Source: Blattabacterium cuenoti (GTDB taxonomy: Bacteria > Bacteroidota > Bacteroidia > Flavobacteriales > Blattabacteriaceae). Taken from it: DNA of 64,000 bases. Positions 52,363 to 61,491 of this stretch are shown piece after piece (the stretch's first letter is position 1; every line of letters begins with the position of its first letter). The position numbers and the translations under genes are program-made. The notes beneath the pieces are model-generated. The model was given only the letters and a program-made list of their open reading frames with translations, did not search any database and was not told where the DNA came from. The stretch lies in assembly GCF_014251275.1 (NCBI RefSeq), contig NZ_CP059183.1, positions 521,001 through 585,000 on the forward strand. The letters run 5' to 3'.

Positions 52363-53373
52363 TTATTGTATATATTCTATATATTCAATTAAATCTATTA
52401 ATTTATTAGAATATCCTACTTCATTATCATACCATGAAATAATCTTGAAAAATTTATTAGTTAACATTATACTAGAGTTAGCATCAAAAATAGAAATTCT
52501 CTTATCACCTATAAAATCAGTAGAAACTACTTTGTCCTCAGTGTATCCAAGTATCCCTTTTAATATTGTTTCAGAAGCATGTTTCATCGAAACTTTAACC
52601 TGGTTTAAATTTGTTTCTTTTTTTAAACAAACTGTAAAATCCAATACTGATACGTTTGCAACTGGAACTCTAAATGCCATTCCAGTTAATTTTCCATTTA
52701 AACTAGGTATTATTTTTCCAACAGCATTAGCAGCACCTGTAGAAGATGGAATTATATTTATTAAAGATGACCTTCCTGCTCTCCAATCTCTATGAGAAAT
52801 AGAATCAACTACTTTTTGAGTAGATGTACTAGCATGTATTGTAGTCATTAATCCATTAAATATTCCAAAATTTTCATGTAATACTTTAACAATTGGAGAT
52901 AAACAATTTGTTGTACAAGATGCATTTGATATTATTATATCATTTTTACTTATTTTTTCATGATTAACACCCATTATAAACATAGGAATACTTTCTTCTT
53001 TAGGAGGTGCTGATAAAACAACTTTCTTAGCTCCTGATTTTAAATGTTTTTCTGCAAGTTTTCTTGTTAAAAAAATTCCAGTAGATTCAACAACATATTT
53101 TACATTTAATTTACCCCAATTTAATTCTTCAGGATTTTTAATATTAGTAACTTTAATACGTTTTCCATTTATAATCAAATAATTATTATTTTCTATACAG
53201 ATTTGTCCTTTAAATGATCCATGTACTGAATCATATTTTAACATATAGTACAAATATTCTATAGACACTAAATCATTTATAGATACTACATCAATATTAC
53301 TTCTGTTTATAGCCGCTAATAAAACTAGTTTACCTATTCTCCCCATTCCATTTATACCTATTTTAATAGACAT
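52363..53373 (-). CDS. gapA: Glyceraldehyde-3-phosphate dehydrogenase
   Basis: The 336-residue enzyme has the NAD-binding GINGMGRIGKLVLLAAINR and the active-site ASCTTNCLSP (catalytic C153), followed by a normal catalytic domain with the histidine in the ISWYDNEVGYS region vicinity. It serves glycolysis or gluconeogenesis. Its stop lies inside a 20-bp palindrome (52353-52372) at the convergent end of the nuclease-like gene. Confidence 0.96.
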   Translation of the reverse strand: MSIKIGINGMGRIGKLVLLAAINRSNIDVVSINDLVSIEYLYYMLKYDSVHGSFKGQICIENNNYLIINGKRIKVTNIKNPEELNWGKLNVKYVVESTGIFLTRKLAEKHLKSGAKKVVLSAPPKEESIPMFIMGVNHEKISKNDIIISNASCTTNCLSPIVKVLHENFGIFNGLMTTIHASTSTQKVVDSISHRDWRAGRSSLINIIPSSTGAANAVGKIIPSLNGKLTGMAFRVPVANVSVLDFTVCLKKETNLNQVKVSMKHASETILKGILGYTEDKVVSTDFIGDKRISIFDANSSIMLTNKFFKIISWYDNEVGYSNKLIDLIEYIEYIQ

Positions 53374-53424
53374 ATTAAATAATTTTTTAAATTTTTTTAA
53401 TGAAATTTAATTTACATACTAAAG

Positions 53425-55227
53425 TTAACTCTTAACTTTTAAAAATGCTATAAAAGCAGATGACGGAATTTCTACTTTACCAATTTTTTTCATTCTTTTT
53501 TTTCCTTTCTTTTGTTTTTCTATCAATTTTTTTTTTCTGGAAATATCTCCACCATAACATTTACCAATAACATTTTTTCTAAAAGGTTTTATAGTTTCTC
53601 TAGCTACAATTCTACCAGATACAGAAACTTGAACAGGAATACTAAATTGATGTTTTGGAATTACCATTGATAAATCTTTACATACTTTTTTTGCTAAAAA
53701 AATTGCTTTACTTTTATGGGATAATATTGATAAAGATTCTACTTTTTCATGATTAACTAATACAGTTATTTTTTTCAAATCAGAATTTCTATATCCAATA
53801 AAAATATAATCAAAAGTAGCATATCCTTTTGATATTGTTTTCAATTTATCGTAAAAATCAAATATAATTTCAGATAAAGGAATTTCGAATGATACTTTAA
53901 TTTTTTTTGAAGTTAAATAATATTTATTATCAATTATAGTTCCACGTTTTCCAATACATAAAGAAATTATTTTTCCTATATCCATTTCTTCAACAATAAT
54001 TGTAATTAAAACATATGGTTCTTCTACTTTATTAAATTTCTCTATATCAGGAAATTCAGAAGGATTTTTTACCAAAATTACTTTATTATCTTTAGTAAAA
54101 ACTTTATATAAAACATTGGGAATGGTAATTAAAACTTTTATTCCATACTCTCTTTCTAAACGATCTTTAATAATTTCCATATGAAGTATTCCTAAAAACC
54201 CACAGTGGAATCCAGATCCTAGGGCCGTAGAAAACTGTGATTTAAAAGAAAAAGCAGCATCATTCAACTGTAGTTTTTCTATAGAAGATTTAAGGTCTTC
54301 GTATTTATCAGAATTAATTGGAAAAATACTTGCAAATACCATAGGTTTTATTTCTTCAAATTCATCTTTAGATTTTATAGCTGGATGTATTGCATCTGTT
54401 ATTGTATCACCTACTTTAACTTCAGATATATTCTTTATTCCAGATATAACATATCCAACATCTCCTACACTTACCATGTTTTTAGGAATACGTTTTAATT
54501 TTAAAATACCTATTTCATAAGCATAAAATATTTTACCTGTGGACATAAATTTTAATTTTTGTCCTTTTCGCATATTACCATTTTTTATTCTAAAAAGTAA
54601 TTCAACACCAGTAAATGGATTATATAAAGAATCGAAAATAAAAGCTTGTAACGATGCTTTTTTATCTCCATTTGGATGAGGAATTTTTAAAACAATATTA
54701 TCTAAAACATTTTTTACACCTATTCCATTTTTAGAACTAACATGTAAAATATCTTCCTTTTTACATTTTACTAATTTTATAATATCATCTATTGCTTTTT
54801 CATAAGTAGAATCATAATGAGATAAATCTATTTTATTTAATACCGGAATAATTACAAGATTTTTTTTTAATGCTAAAGATAAGTTAGATACAGTTTGTGC
54901 TTGTATACCTTTTGTACAATCTACAACAAGTAAGGCCCCTTCGCAAGAGGTAATAGATCTAGATACTTCAGATGAAAAATCAACATGGCCAGGAGTATCT
55001 ATCAAATTAAGAATATATACTTTATTTTTGTATTTATATTCCATTTGTACAGCATGACTCTTAATAGTTATTCCACGTTCTCTTTCTAGTTCCATATCAT
55101 CTAATAACTGATTTTTATCACTTTTGTATATTGTATTAGTATGTTCTAATAAACGATCAGCCAGTGTACTTTTTCCATGATCTATATGTGCAATAATACA
55201 GAAATTACGAATATAATTACAACTCAT
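53425..55227 (-). CDS. lepA: Elongation factor 4 (LepA)
   Basis: The 600-residue translational GTPase has AHIDHGKSTLADRLLEHT, the DTPGHVDFSSEV block and NKIDL, followed by domains II, III and V, and the LepA-specific C-terminal domain ending in VEIPSSAFIAFLKV. It assists stalled ribosomes. It is upstream of tRNA-Arg(CCG) and pth on the same strand. Confidence 0.96.
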   Translation of the reverse strand: MSCNYIRNFCIIAHIDHGKSTLADRLLEHTNTIYKSDKNQLLDDMELERERGITIKSHAVQMEYKYKNKVYILNLIDTPGHVDFSSEVSRSITSCEGALLVVDCTKGIQAQTVSNLSLALKKNLVIIPVLNKIDLSHYDSTYEKAIDDIIKLVKCKKEDILHVSSKNGIGVKNVLDNIVLKIPHPNGDKKASLQAFIFDSLYNPFTGVELLFRIKNGNMRKGQKLKFMSTGKIFYAYEIGILKLKRIPKNMVSVGDVGYVISGIKNISEVKVGDTITDAIHPAIKSKDEFEEIKPMVFASIFPINSDKYEDLKSSIEKLQLNDAAFSFKSQFSTALGSGFHCGFLGILHMEIIKDRLEREYGIKVLITIPNVLYKVFTKDNKVILVKNPSEFPDIEKFNKVEEPYVLITIIVEEMDIGKIISLCIGKRGTIIDNKYYLTSKKIKVSFEIPLSEIIFDFYDKLKTISKGYATFDYIFIGYRNSDLKKITVLVNHEKVESLSILSHKSKAIFLAKKVCKDLSMVIPKHQFSIPVQVSVSGRIVARETIKPFRKNVIGKCYGGDISRKKKLIEKQKKGKKRMKKIGKVEIPSSAFIAFLKVKS

Positions 55228-55260
55228 AACAAAAAAATGATTATAAATAAAAAAAGTAAA

Positions 55261-55338
55261 TAACCTTGATGGGATTCGAACCCATACCCATAGGATTCGG
55301 AAGCCTATATTCTATCCAAAATATTAAACTACAAGGTT
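55261..55338 (-). tRNA. tRNA-Arg (CCG)
   Basis: A 78-base cloverleaf on the minus strand: acceptor AACCTTG/CAAGGTT with discriminator A, D stem GTTT/GAAT with an enlarged loop, anticodon loop TTCCGAA (CCG), T arm ATGGG/CCCAT with TTCGAAT. The anticodon stem TAGGC/TCCTA has a C-U mismatch at 31:39. It lies in the lepA-pth spacer. Confidence 0.93.
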
Positions 55339-55356
55339 ATAGTTATAAAAAAATAA

Positions 55357-55932
55357 CTATTTTCCGTTAAATAAATTCATAGTTTTTTGTAATCCATTAA
55401 TGACAAAAGAAAATATAACTTTTATACTTGTTTCTAGTTTGTAAAATAAAATACCAAATTCTTCTTTTTTCCAATTTTCTAATACATAATCTTTATTTCT
55501 CTTGTTATTGTTATCAATAAAATTATTTTTAATTCCAATACGAAGACGTGCATAACTAGAATTTTTAATTTCTTCCTCTATATTTTTTAATCCATTATGA
55601 CCGCCACTACTTCCCTTCCCCCTTAAACGTATTAATCCAAATTTAAGGTAAATATCATCTGAAATTATAAGAATGTTTTTTATAGGAATATTTTTTTTAA
55701 TCATCCAATATTTAACAGATTTTCCACTATTGTTAACATAAGTAGTAGGTTTTAAAAAAAAAATTATATTATTTAAATAATTAAATTTTGAAATAAAACC
55801 TAATTCTTTTTTTTTAAAAAAAAAAGAATATTTATCAGAAATTTTATCCAGTACTAAAAATCCTAGATTATGTCTAGTTTTTTTATAAATAACACCATGA
55901 TTTCCTAATCCAACTATTAAAAATTTTTCCAT
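55357..55932 (-). CDS. pth: Peptidyl-tRNA hydrolase
   Basis: The 191-residue enzyme frees tRNA from peptidyl-tRNA. It has GLGNHGVIYKKTRHNLGF (the common form has Pro where His12 stands; the catalytic histidine is H21), YVNNSGKSV and the GKGSSGGHNGLKN loop. It sits between sucD and tRNA-Arg on the minus strand. Confidence 0.94.
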   Translation of the reverse strand: MEKFLIVGLGNHGVIYKKTRHNLGFLVLDKISDKYSFFFKKKELGFISKFNYLNNIIFFLKPTTYVNNSGKSVKYWMIKKNIPIKNILIISDDIYLKFGLIRLRGKGSSGGHNGLKNIEEEIKNSSYARLRIGIKNNFIDNNNKRNKDYVLENWKKEEFGILFYKLETSIKVIFSFVINGLQKTMNLFNGK

Positions 55933-55961
55933 TATTATTATTAAAATACAATATAAATTTA

Positions 55962-56849
55962 CTATTTTTTATTAAATAATTTACTGACTACTAATCCTAT
56001 GTTATCCGGTGATTTTACTACATGTATTCCATTATTTTTCATTATCTCCATTTTTTCTTGTGCAGTTTCTATATTTTTGTTTATAATAGCTCCAGCATGT
56101 CCCATGGTTTTTCCTTTAGGTGCAGTTTGTCCAGCTATGAAACTAATAATAGGTTTTTTTTTGTCATATTTCAACGTATTGATCCATTTTACTACTTCAA
56201 TTTCTAATTGTCCACCTATTTCTCCAATCATTACAATACATTCTGTTTCAGAATCATTAAAAAATAATTTTACAATTTCTTTCATATCTGATCCTAAAAT
56301 AGCATCTCCACCTATTCCAACAGCAGTAGATATCCCATAACCCATTTTTATGATTTGATCAGCTGCTTCATAAGTTAATGTCCCAGATCTTGATAAGATA
56401 CCTATATTTCCTCGCTTTTTAAAAACAGAATTTGGCATTATTCCAACTTTAGATTGTTCTGGAGAAATAATACCAGGACAATTTGGACCTATTATACGAG
56501 ATTTTTTATTTTTTATAAAAGATTTTATTAACATCATATCCGATACTGGTAACCCTTCAGTAATACAAACAATTATTTTTAATTCTGTATATATAGACTC
56601 CAATATTGCATCAAAAACAAAATTATTAGGAACAAAAATTACACTAACATTTGCTCCTGTATTGTATACAGCATCTTCAACAGTATTAAAAATAGGAACT
56701 CCTAAGCAAGTAGATCCACCTTTTCCTGGAGTTACTCCTCCTACTATTTTAGTTCCGTAATTTATCATTTGTTCTGTATGAAAAAACCCTTCTTTTCCTG
56801 TTAATCCTTGAACAATAACTTTTGTATTTTTATTAATTAAAATGCTCAT
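55962..56849 (-). CDS. sucD: Succinyl-CoA synthetase alpha subunit
   Basis: The 295-residue subunit has a Rossmann CoA-binding start (VIVQGLTGKEGFFH, GGVTPGKGG) and the phosphorylated histidine in TMGHAGAI. It makes ATP from succinyl-CoA in the TCA cycle with SucC, which is not in this window. It lies downstream of fabZ with 20 bases between. Confidence 0.96.
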   Translation of the reverse strand: MSILINKNTKVIVQGLTGKEGFFHTEQMINYGTKIVGGVTPGKGGSTCLGVPIFNTVEDAVYNTGANVSVIFVPNNFVFDAILESIYTELKIIVCITEGLPVSDMMLIKSFIKNKKSRIIGPNCPGIISPEQSKVGIMPNSVFKKRGNIGILSRSGTLTYEAADQIIKMGYGISTAVGIGGDAILGSDMKEIVKLFFNDSETECIVMIGEIGGQLEIEVVKWINTLKYDKKKPIISFIAGQTAPKGKTMGHAGAIINKNIETAQEKMEIMKNNGIHVVKSPDNIGLVVSKLFNKK

Positions 56850-56869
56850 TTTATTTATAAGATATTTTT

Positions 56870-57349
56870 TTATTTATTATTTTTGAATATCTTCGCCACA
56901 ACTTCTGCTACTACTGCAAGTTTATTATTTACATATCCATTTCCTTGTATATGAACAATACCTCTTTTTATTTTTTCTAACAAATGTACTTGAAATATTA
57001 TTATATCTCCAGGTATAACTTTTCTCTTAAATCTTACTTTATCTATTTTAATAAAATAAGCAGAATATCCTATTGGATTTTTAAATTTACTCAAAACAAG
57101 TATTCCACCTACTTGTGCAATAGCTTCTATTTGTAATACTCCAGGCATTACAGGGTTTTTTGGAAAATGTCCAGTAAAAAAAAATTCGTTTATTGTAACA
57201 TTTTTTATTCCAATTGCTTGATTATCTGATAAATAGATTATTTTATCTACTAATAAAAATGGAGGTTTATGAGGTAAAATTTTCATAATATCTTTTATAT
57301 CAAAAATTGGTTCTGTTTCCAGATTAAATTCAGGAATATCTATTTTCAT
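56870..57349 (-). CDS. fabZ: 3-hydroxyacyl-ACP dehydratase FabZ, stand-alone
   Basis: The 159-residue hot-dog enzyme has LPHKPPFLLVDKI, the catalytic histidine in TGHFPKNPVMPGV, and LQIEAIAQVGG with the glutamate. It dehydrates 3-hydroxyacyl-ACP. In many Bacteroidetes FabZ is the C-terminal half of an LpxC-FabZ fusion. The N-terminal stretch before the core (IPEFNLETEPIFDIKDIMK) resembles the linker of that fusion, so this gene may be a trimmed remnant. It heads a minus-strand run with sucD and pth. Confidence 0.93.
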   Translation of the reverse strand: MKIDIPEFNLETEPIFDIKDIMKILPHKPPFLLVDKIIYLSDNQAIGIKNVTINEFFFTGHFPKNPVMPGVLQIEAIAQVGGILVLSKFKNPIGYSAYFIKIDKVRFKRKVIPGDIIIFQVHLLEKIKRGIVHIQGNGYVNNKLAVVAEVVAKIFKNNK

Positions 57350-57630
57350 ATTATACTTTTTAAAAATTATATAATAATTGAATTTTGAACTAAATATATT
57401 AGATTATTCACACTCATAAGTAATTATTAGTAATTATAATATTTAATACCTATAATTAATTTTTTAATTTAATTAAACTACTAAATATTTTATATTATTG
57501 TTTAATTTTTTGAATTTATTCAAAATAAAAATGTATTAATCAATTTTATAATTATTTTTAAAAATAAAATTAATACTAATCAAAAAAAATTATAATTTCG
57601 TAAATTATTATAAATAAATTTCATTAAAAT

Positions 57631-57780
57631 ATGAAACGGACATATCAACCATCCAATAGAAAAAAAGTTAATGTACATGGATTTATGAAACGAATGAATA
57701 CAAAAAAAGGTAGGATAATAATATCTAGAAGAAGAAGAAAAGGAAGAAAAAAATTGTCTATTTATAATCACAAAAAATAA
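57631..57780 (+). CDS. rpmH: 50S ribosomal protein L34
   Basis: The 49-residue protein [18 protein letters not shown] continues with the usual L34 tail rich in Arg and Lys ([11 protein letters not shown]). It is short but unmistakable, and ends 15 bases before the convergent carboxypeptidase gene. No rnpA or dnaA is beside it. Upstream (57350-57630) I see only A/T-rich spacer with an 18-base palindrome at 57508-57525. Confidence 0.95.
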   Translation: MKRTYQPSNRKKVNVHGFMKRMNTKKGRIIISRRRRKGRKKLSIYNHKK

Positions 57781-57795
57781 TATAAAAAAATATTT

Positions 57796-58971
57796 TTATT
57801 TAACTTTAAATTCAAAAAATTCTATTTCTCCTATTTTAGGATAATTTCTACCATTTTTTCCATAAAATTTATTATTTTTAGATATTATTTCTTGATAAGA
57901 AAAAAATTGAGATAGGTCTCCTATATCAACTATTTTTAATACAGAATTAATATTTTTTTTTTCTATATCGAATTTTTCTATTTTCATTAATCCTATATCT
58001 ACTAAAAATGTATTATCATTTTTTTGTATTTTAACTTTTCTATATATTTTATCTAGTAATATGCTTTTATTTTTTTTTATAGTAAAATATTGTCTATAAC
58101 ATTCCTTAATTTTATTTTCTTCATTAGTAGATAAAAAATAAAAACCTGAAAATATAGAAATTGCATTGTATTTTCTAACTACATTTTTTTTAATATCACC
58201 AGGATAGTTCCCAGCTTCTAAAAGAATACAAGAATACCCTAATTTTTGTAAGTTATCCCCAGTTGCAGTTGGATAATATTCATCAGAATATCTTCCAATT
58301 CCTCCAATACTTGGTATTAATTTTTTTATTTTATTTACTATTCCACTTATAACTCCCATAGAAATTATTCTACTAATAGTATTTGTATTTTTTCTGTCTA
58401 TAGCTGGAGATAAAAAAGATAAAATTGCTGGATTAAAACGTTTATTATCTACATTAAAAACACTCCTTTGATCATGTAAGTTAAATAAAATATAAGGATT
58501 TTCTTTACGAATTTCTTTAAATAAAATTTGCATTTCTATTGATTGTAATTTAATTGCATCTCTATTTAAATCAATGTTTACTGCATTTCTTCTTTTAAAA
58601 AATTCAGATCCATCAGGATTTAACATAGGAATAAATAAAATAGTTAATTTTTTTTTCATAAACTTTACTATTTTATCATTTTCTTTTTTTAAAAAGAAAT
58701 TAAAAATATCAAACATAGATTTTGTTCCAGTTGTTTCATTTCCATGCATTTGTGACCAGATAAATATTTTTATTTTTCCAATACCCCACTGCATTTTGAA
58801 AATTTTTCTTTTATTTGTAGACATTCCTATTTTAGAAATAGAACAAAAATTTCTATATTTTTCTAATATTTTTATTAATTCAGAATATCTGAATATATTA
58901 GATACATTTATATCTTTTTCTATAAATGTATCATAATTATTAAACATAGATTCAATATCAAAAAAAAACAT
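57796..58971 (-). CDS. M14-family zinc carboxypeptidase
   Basis: The 391-residue protein has the M14 zinc site: WSQMHGNETTG gives H-x-x-E, and the third ligand is the histidine of LFNLHDQRSVF. Other core segments are FIPMLNPDGSEFF, INLNRD-like VNIDLNRDAI and SCILLEAGNYPGD with the catalytic glutamate. No signal peptide is seen, so it may act in the cytoplasm. The substrate is unknown. It is convergent with rpmH. Confidence 0.87.
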   Translation of the reverse strand: MFFFDIESMFNNYDTFIEKDINVSNIFRYSELIKILEKYRNFCSISKIGMSTNKRKIFKMQWGIGKIKIFIWSQMHGNETTGTKSMFDIFNFFLKKENDKIVKFMKKKLTILFIPMLNPDGSEFFKRRNAVNIDLNRDAIKLQSIEMQILFKEIRKENPYILFNLHDQRSVFNVDNKRFNPAILSFLSPAIDRKNTNTISRIISMGVISGIVNKIKKLIPSIGGIGRYSDEYYPTATGDNLQKLGYSCILLEAGNYPGDIKKNVVRKYNAISIFSGFYFLSTNEENKIKECYRQYFTIKKNKSILLDKIYRKVKIQKNDNTFLVDIGLMKIEKFDIEKKNINSVLKIVDIGDLSQFFSYQEIISKNNKFYGKNGRNYPKIGEIEFFEFKVK

Positions 58972-59174
58972 GATAAATATAAAGATTTTGTAATTTTATT
59001 TTTGATGTTTATATTAGAATTAAATATAAAATATAATTTTTAAAATTACTAAACTAAAAAAGAATATGTAATATTATTATTATATATTTATTATTATTTA
59101 TTATTTACAATTATATTAATATTTAATATATTATATATGGTTTTTAATATAAAAAAGAATTTTTAATATTTATT

Positions 59175-59972
59175 ATGAAGAATTATTTTAAAATAAATTA
59201 TGTAGAATCTGTACTATTGATAATAGGATTTTCTTTAATAAATTTTTTAAATATAATTTTTAGAAAATTATTAATTTTTATTAATTTTCCTGAAAAAATG
59301 ATGTTTTCTGTATCATATGCATTTCCTTTTATTTTTTTGTTTCTTTTAATTTCTTACAGAGCAAGGAAAAAGAATTTTGTCATAAATTTTTCTATGAAAA
59401 TGTCACCATGGTATATTTATATTCTACTTTTTTTTATGATGTTAGGAATAATTATAGTAAATGAATTATTCACTTCTCTAATTCCTAGAGAAGGCCCACT
59501 ATTAGGAAATATGTATAAAGAAATTGAAGAATTTTTAAAAGAAGAAATAAAAAATCCAATTCCTTTTTTTTCAACTACAGTTTTATTAGCTCCTATATGT
59601 GAAGAAATTTTATTTAGAGGAATTATTTTAAATGGAATGTTGAAAAATAATATACATCCATTAAAAGCTATATTATTTTCTTCTTTTTTATTTGGAATAA
59701 CCCATATGAATCCATGGCAATTTATAGGAGGATTTTTTATAGGTAATTTGATAGGTTTTGTTTATTACATTACTTCTTCTATAATAAATTGTATATTATT
59801 ACATGTTTTTAATAATGGATTTGCATTATTTACAATGATACTTTTTATGAAATATGAAATAAATATTCCAGAAAAAATAAATTCTAATTATTGGTCTATT
59901 TTTATTTTAGGAATTATAACATTGATATCAGGAACTTTTTTTCTTATGAAAAAAAGAAAACAATTAACATAA
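59175..59972 (+). CDS. CPBP family intramembrane metalloprotease
   Basis: The 265-residue membrane protein has about seven hydrophobic segments. The CAAX protease and bacteriocin-processing (CPBP) motifs are EEILFRGIILNGM, FLFGITHMNPWQF and LLHVFNNGFALF, together giving the EExxR, Fxx(x)H and HxxxN sites. The substrate is unknown. It is followed by rnz after 8 bases. Confidence 0.87.
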   Translation: MKNYFKINYVESVLLIIGFSLINFLNIIFRKLLIFINFPEKMMFSVSYAFPFIFLFLLISYRARKKNFVINFSMKMSPWYIYILLFFMMLGIIIVNELFTSLIPREGPLLGNMYKEIEEFLKEEIKNPIPFFSTTVLLAPICEEILFRGIILNGMLKNNIHPLKAILFSSFLFGITHMNPWQFIGGFFIGNLIGFVYYITSSIINCILLHVFNNGFALFTMILFMKYEINIPEKINSNYWSIFILGIITLISGTFFLMKKRKQLT

Positions 59973-59980
59973 GTAAAGTA

Positions 59981-60898
59981 ATGGATAAACCTTCGTTAAC
60001 AATTTTGGGATGTCATTCCTCTATACCTACTGATAAATTCCATCCTACTGCTCAAATATTAGAAATAAAAGGGTTTTGTTTCCTTATTGATTGTGGAGAA
60101 GGGACACAAATGCAATTAAGGAAAGCAAACATAAAATTCAATAAAATTATTCATATATTTATTTCTCATTTACATGGAGATCACTATTTTGGATTAATAG
60201 GTTTATTATCAACTTTTCATTTGTTAGGAAGAGAAAAATCTATATATATTTATGCTCCAAAAGGTTTAAAAGAAATTATAAATATTCACTTTAAGTGGTC
60301 TTATACTAAAATAAAATATTCAATATTTTACTTTGAATTAGAATCTGAAAAATTAGAAAAAATAATAAATAACGATAAAATAGAAGTATTTTCTATACCA
60401 TTAAAACACCGAATTTATACCAATGGGTTTATTTTCAAAGAAAAACCAAATGAAAGGAAATTAAATATGAAAGAAATAAATAAAATTTCGTGTGTTAAAA
60501 TAAAAGATTACATAAATTTAAAATTAGGAAAAGACTTAATAACAAATGAAGGTAAAATTATCCCTAATAATAAATTAACATTTGATCCCCCAAAAATATT
60601 TTCTTATGCTTTTTGTTCAGATACATCATATCATTTACCTATAACAGAACATATAAAATATGTTGATTTATTATATCATGAGTCAACTTTTCTAAAAATA
60701 GAAGAAGAAAGAGCAATAAATACTGGGCATTCTACTGCTACTCACGCAGCAATTATAGCAAAAAAAGCTAAAGCAAAAAAATTATTATTAGGACATTATT
60801 CAAATAGATTTCCTAATACTAAAGATTTTGAAAAAGAAGCTAAAAGTATATTTTATAATGTAGAAGCATCTGAAGCATTAAAAAAATATTATTTATAA
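59981..60898 (+). CDS. rnz: Ribonuclease Z (tRNase Z)
   Basis: The 305-residue metallo-beta-lactamase-fold nuclease has the zinc motif SHLHGDHYFGL, FCSDTSYH and LLLGHYSNRF, and trims tRNA 3' trailers. Since the tRNAs here do not encode CCA, such processing is needed. The start ATG at 59981 is used; an upstream in-frame ATG lies inside the preceding protease gene and adds an unconserved leader. Confidence 0.95.
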   Translation: MDKPSLTILGCHSSIPTDKFHPTAQILEIKGFCFLIDCGEGTQMQLRKANIKFNKIIHIFISHLHGDHYFGLIGLLSTFHLLGREKSIYIYAPKGLKEIINIHFKWSYTKIKYSIFYFELESEKLEKIINNDKIEVFSIPLKHRIYTNGFIFKEKPNERKLNMKEINKISCVKIKDYINLKLGKDLITNEGKIIPNNKLTFDPPKIFSYAFCSDTSYHLPITEHIKYVDLLYHESTFLKIEEERAINTGHSTATHAAIIAKKAKAKKLLLGHYSNRFPNTKDFEKEAKSIFYNVEASEALKKYYL

Positions 60899-60916
60899 AA
60901 CAATATAAAATTAATA

Positions 60917-61237
60917 TTAATAATCAATAGTTTCACGAAAAATAAAAAATAATTTTGGTATTTTTTTTACACGATATCTAAGTCTTTTAGACAGTAATTT
61001 TCTGTAAAACTTAGATTTAGAATTTAGGTAATGCATTATTTTTTCATCAAAAAATGGATAAATATTTATATAGGCTATAATACTATTCATATCATAACTA
61101 ATTTTAATTTTTATTAAAGTAACTATAAAGTCTTCATGATTTTTATTATCAAAAAAATTTTTAATATTTTCATTTATAATTTCAGCTATCTCTGTATAAA
61201 ATATAGAATATAATTTCTCTGTCTTAAAAATTATCAT
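60917..61237 (-). CDS. rbfA: Ribosome-binding factor A
   Basis: The 106-residue protein fits RbfA in length and pattern (EIAEIINENI, VTLIKIKISYDMNSIIAYIN, RKLLSKRLRYRVKKIPKLFF), a KH-type fold for 16S rRNA 5'-end maturation. It is convergent with rnz, 18 bases apart. Confidence 0.85.
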   Translation of the reverse strand: MIIFKTEKLYSIFYTEIAEIINENIKNFFDNKNHEDFIVTLIKIKISYDMNSIIAYINIYPFFDEKIMHYLNSKSKFYRKLLSKRLRYRVKKIPKLFFIFRETIDY

Positions 61238-61286
61238 ATTTTATATATTTAGTTTAAATATTTAATAAAAAAAAAGTGATAAAAAA

Positions 61287-61318
61287 TTTGTAATAGGAAA
61301 AATAATGTTGTAAAATTG
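61287..61318 (+). promoter_or_regulatory. Probable Bacteroidetes-type promoter for the CAU tRNA
   Basis: A -33 box TTTG at 61287-61290 is followed after 20 bases by TAAAATTG at 61311-61318, one mismatch from TAnnTTTG. It lies 21 bases before the tRNA. The consensus is established for Bacteroidetes; use here is inferred. Confidence 0.45.
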
Positions 61319-61339
61319 TATTAAAATAATTTTTTTATT

Positions 61340-61413
61340 GGTCCCATAGCTCAGTTGGTTAGAGCACCTGACTCATAATCAGGGGGTCGCTGGTTCAAAT
61401 CCAGCTGGGACCA
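61340..61413 (+). tRNA. tRNA with CAU anticodon, likely tRNA-Ile2 (lysidine-type)
   Basis: A 74-base cloverleaf: acceptor GGTCCCA/TGGGACC with discriminator A, anticodon loop CTCATAA (CAT), T arm GCTGG/CCAGC. The C4-G69 and C5-G68 pairs match the TilS lysidine-synthase preference, so isoleucine (AUA codons) is favoured. Elongator Met is the alternative; the other CAU tRNA lies at 47125. Confidence 0.9.
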
Positions 61414-61416
61414 TAG

Positions 61417-61491
61417 TAACTGAGGTGGGATTCGAACCCACAACTTACAGTTTAGGAAACTGTTGTTCTATCCTAATTAAACTACCCAGTT
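61417..61491 (-). tRNA. tRNA-Arg (CCU), overlapping rpmA
   Basis: A 75-base cloverleaf: acceptor AACTGGG/CTCAGTT with discriminator A, D stem GTTT/GAAC, anticodon stem ACAGT/ACTGT closing TTCCTAA (CCT), T arm GTGGG/CCCAC with TTCGAAT. Its first ten bases are also the end of rpmA, including the TAG stop. Only 3 bases separate its 3' end from the opposing tRNA at 61413. Confidence 0.95.

Noticed and set aside
52353-52372. 20-bp perfect palindrome TATACAATAATTATTGTATA as a terminator
   Set aside because: Only two GC pairs and no U-run; in such AT-rich DNA it could be chance, though it sits between convergent genes.
57508-57780. Origin of replication near rpmH
   Set aside because: No dnaA, rnpA or box cluster is nearby; only one short palindrome is seen.
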